A model generated the notes under the pieces. That model saw nothing but the letters and a program-made list of their open reading frames with translations. It was not told the origin of the DNA and searched no databases. From Coemansia sp. RSA 1804 (Eukaryota > Kickxellomycota > Kickxellomycetes > Kickxellales > Kickxellaceae): DNA of 29,642 nucleotides. The DNA lies in the NCBI GenBank assembly GCA_027578815.1, contig JANBTH010000160.1, forward strand, positions 1 through 29,642. Direction: 5' to 3'. The position numbers were made by a program, and so were the translations under genes. Of the stretch, positions 27,993 to 29,642 are shown one piece after another (the stretch's first letter is position 1; each line of letters opens with the position of its first letter).

Positions 27993-29130
27993 TTAAGATA
28001 CAATAGTGCATCCCCTCTGTAAGCAAGCACAGTGAAATAACAAACGTTCTTCAATATCAGAAATGAACCAGTAATCAACGACTAAAGTAACTTTAAGCAG
28101 ACCTTTACAGTCTGCAAGTCTCAGACGGCACTTCCTAAATAGATTCAAAATATCATCATTCTTAAACAGAACGTCTAAAGGAGACTTCTTTTTATTCACA
28201 TTACAGAGGCAAAAAATAAAAATAAAATAAAACCGACTTACAATAAAAAGCTCAGCACAACGTGTCATCCACGCTTGTTCTCCTGAGAGGACACGACAAC
28301 GAATATGAAACCCCAACAAAGACACACCTCTACATTCCAAAGAACGATCACACACAAAAGAGTATGGATACATGATGAGAATTAGCAAAAATTGTTCCAC
28401 ACCAACACGCTCAATGACAACCAATACCAAAAATACTTTCAAAAAAGATATTGCTAGGCGGGGCTTTATGTTAGGAGAGATCAGACTTCCATGGAAGGTC
28501 TAAAAGCTAGCATCGAGCAGGACCAGTTTGGCACAAGCTCTTTAGTGGAAACTGCGAATAGAGAATAAACTTCATCACCTCGCTCCAAGCGCCCAAACAG
28601 TATTAAAAAGAATGACATACCTTACCGTAATTATACAAGGCTCCGACGGTCTGCCAAGAGGCAGGTGCTGAATAGACAGCTCCGCATCAATCCTAAAAAA
28701 CTTCAAGAAAGTAAAGTAACAAGACAAACACAAGTGTTAGCATCAGACTCACCACAATCCACCCCAGATAACAAAGGTGTAGTCAGATGGAAGAGTATCA
28801 GATAGATATACTGGCAAGTATGAAAGACCCACAGCGAATGGGCCCAAGATAAGGTCATCACGGTCGATATGAAGGGGATAGAAGAAAAATAATAAACATC
28901 ACCTACTCTCCCAAAAGAAGAAATAGCGTCCTAAAAACAGGCAGACACGAATACTGGACAATAACATACCTCTTTATATACACATTGGTGAAAGAACCAC
29001 GATCACAAGCAATAATAATACAAAAGACAGGGCTTAAAAAATTAAAATCGATGTAGAGGTGAAAAGAAGGGCAGCCATGAAGCGGGTTTGAAATCCGTCT
29101 TTTATACAGTCCGCCCACACAAAACGACAA
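27993..29130 (-). CDS. Unidentified AT-rich, intron-rich gene or decayed gene copy
   Basis: Several minus-strand blocks read like real protein and are joined by fungal-type introns. The clearest intron is 28693-28752 (60 nt): donor GTGAGT, branch GCTAACA, acceptor TTTTTTAG. It joins a block ending YTFVIWGGL to one starting IDAELSIQHLPLGRPSEP. A second has donor GTATGT (28620) or GTAAGG (28625) and acceptor TTCGCAG (28552). The 3' block (28442-27993) reads FVCDRSLECRGVSLLGF ... KVTLVVDYWFISDIEERLLF and contains a possible 57-nt frame-preserving intron at about 28181-28237. A TATAAAAG lies near 29099-29106. I could not build one unbroken frame: stops interrupt around 28540 and 28900, and no good start ATG is evident. 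It is either misread splicing or a pseudogene. Family unknown. Confidence 0.4.
28693..28752 (-). other. Predicted 60-nt spliceosomal intron
   Basis: On the minus strand: GTGAGT donor at 28752, GCTAACAC branch-like site (28734-28741), T-rich tract and TTTTTTAG acceptor ending at 28693. Branch-to-acceptor spacing of about 40 nt is acceptable. The flanking frames join in phase (codon TG|G, Trp). Confidence 0.6.
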
Positions 29131-29522
29131 GGAAACGATGGGAAAAATTTTCCACTACCTTTGCCGTTTCCCCCCAAATTTTTTGAGCGAAAAAATAATC
29201 ACCATCATTGCCGTTGGATCAGTACTCAGATCACGCAGCAATTGTTTTCATCTTCTGATCTGGATCTGGCCGCAATTCAAGATCCGGCAGCAAAAAAGGA
29301 TCTTTTTCTTGGAGAACAGGAGAATGAAAGAAAAGAAAAATGTGGTTTACCAAAGAGAGAAAGGAAGAACTAAAAAATGTATATATGCCTTGAAGAGAGG
29401 GGAAGGGTGGGGCCAGGAAATAGAGTTGTAGGACATGCTCCGAAACGATACACGGCGAGAGGCAAGACGGGAGAGAAAGAGAAGAAGCATGGGGCATTTT
29501 TAGAAGAAGAATGACGCGCGGA
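29131..29522. other. Gene-free stretch, purine-rich on the plus strand
   Basis: The sequence is GA-rich on the plus strand, hence CT-rich on the minus strand, immediately upstream of the intron-rich minus-strand segment and downstream of the partial gene at the right edge. It resembles the pyrimidine-rich leaders of other genes in the window, which supports a minus-strand transcript starting near 29100. A short palindrome GGAAAAATTTTCC lies at 29141-29153. Confidence 0.4.
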
Positions 29523-29642
29523 TCAAAACTCGAGCGTGTGGACAAGAGAGGCAATGTCCTGCGCTAGCGCCTCTATGCGGTTGTAGACGTCGTCATCGTT
29601 CTCATCAACATCTTCAGGATCGTAGGTGTCGCTGGCATAGGC
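29523..29642 (-). CDS. C-terminal end of an unidentified protein, cut by the window edge
   Basis: The minus-strand frame is open from the right edge to a TGA at 29523-29525 and encodes 39 residues. It reads AYASDTYDPEDVDENDDD and then VYNRIEALAQDIASLVHTL plus EF, an acidic stretch followed by an amphipathic helix at the very C-terminus. Composition and high GC3 match the confident genes of the window. The sequence is too short to name a family, and the N-terminal part lies outside the window. Confidence 0.7.
   Translation of the reverse strand, partial: AYASDTYDPEDVDENDDDVYNRIEALAQDIASLVHTLEF

Noticed and set aside
29083..29096. tRNA T-arm-like GGGTTTGAAATCC
   Set aside because: No acceptor, D or anticodon arms can be folded around it, and the T-loop spacing is wrong.
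1..29642. CRISPR arrays, insertion sequences, rRNA, complete retroelements
   Set aside because: No regularly spaced repeats, terminal repeats, transposase, reverse transcriptase or integrase motifs were seen; the genome is eukaryotic in gene structure.

Overview
The window looks like nuclear DNA of a filamentous, early-diverging fungus. Six multidomain genes are recognisable on both strands. They are mostly intron-poor, with very long Ser/Gly/Asn/Gln-rich low-complexity stretches, large non-coding gaps and pyrimidine-rich leaders upstream of plus-strand genes. The gene set (PCL-type cyclin, RasGEF, kinesin-4, fungal J-protein, Rua1_C-domain protein, F-box/WD40) fits a fungus outside the budding yeasts. 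A Zoopagomycota/Kickxellomycotina-like genome (for example Coemansia relatives) is my best inference, but the sequence alone does not prove it.

Layout: 1-2914 is non-coding as far as I can see and ends in a C/T-rich leader. 2915-6065 (+) is a spliced Pho85-type cyclin with a very long disordered tail. It converges on a RasGEF-domain gene (6595-9849, -). 9850-13193 is a 3.3 kb divergent intergenic region holding a candidate two-exon small gene (10341-10886, -), two trinucleotide repeats and a strongly pyrimidine-rich leader. 13194-18488 (+) is a 1764-aa kinesin-4 in one exon. 18761-19339 (+) is a small J-domain protein. 19340-21613 is non-coding. 21614-23995 (+) is a protein with a C-terminal Rua1_C-type zinc module. 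It converges, with only 130 bp between stop codons, on an F-box/WD40 substrate receptor (24126-26156, -). 26157-27992 holds only a doubtful small ORF. 27993-29130 (-) carries fragments of an AT-rich, apparently intron-rich gene that I cannot identify. The last 120 bases are the 3' end of another minus-strand gene running off the window.

The recognised genes are regulators of cell cycle, signalling, cytoskeleton and protein turnover. Nothing in their arrangement (mixed strands, long gaps) suggests an operon-like or biosynthetic cluster, so I read it as ordinary fungal gene order. No rRNA, tRNA, CRISPR array, complete transposon or viral sequence was found. The least explained parts are the intron-rich segment near the right end, the candidate two-exon gene near 10.6 kb, and the tandem repeats lying on both convergent stop codons near 24.0-24.1 kb.
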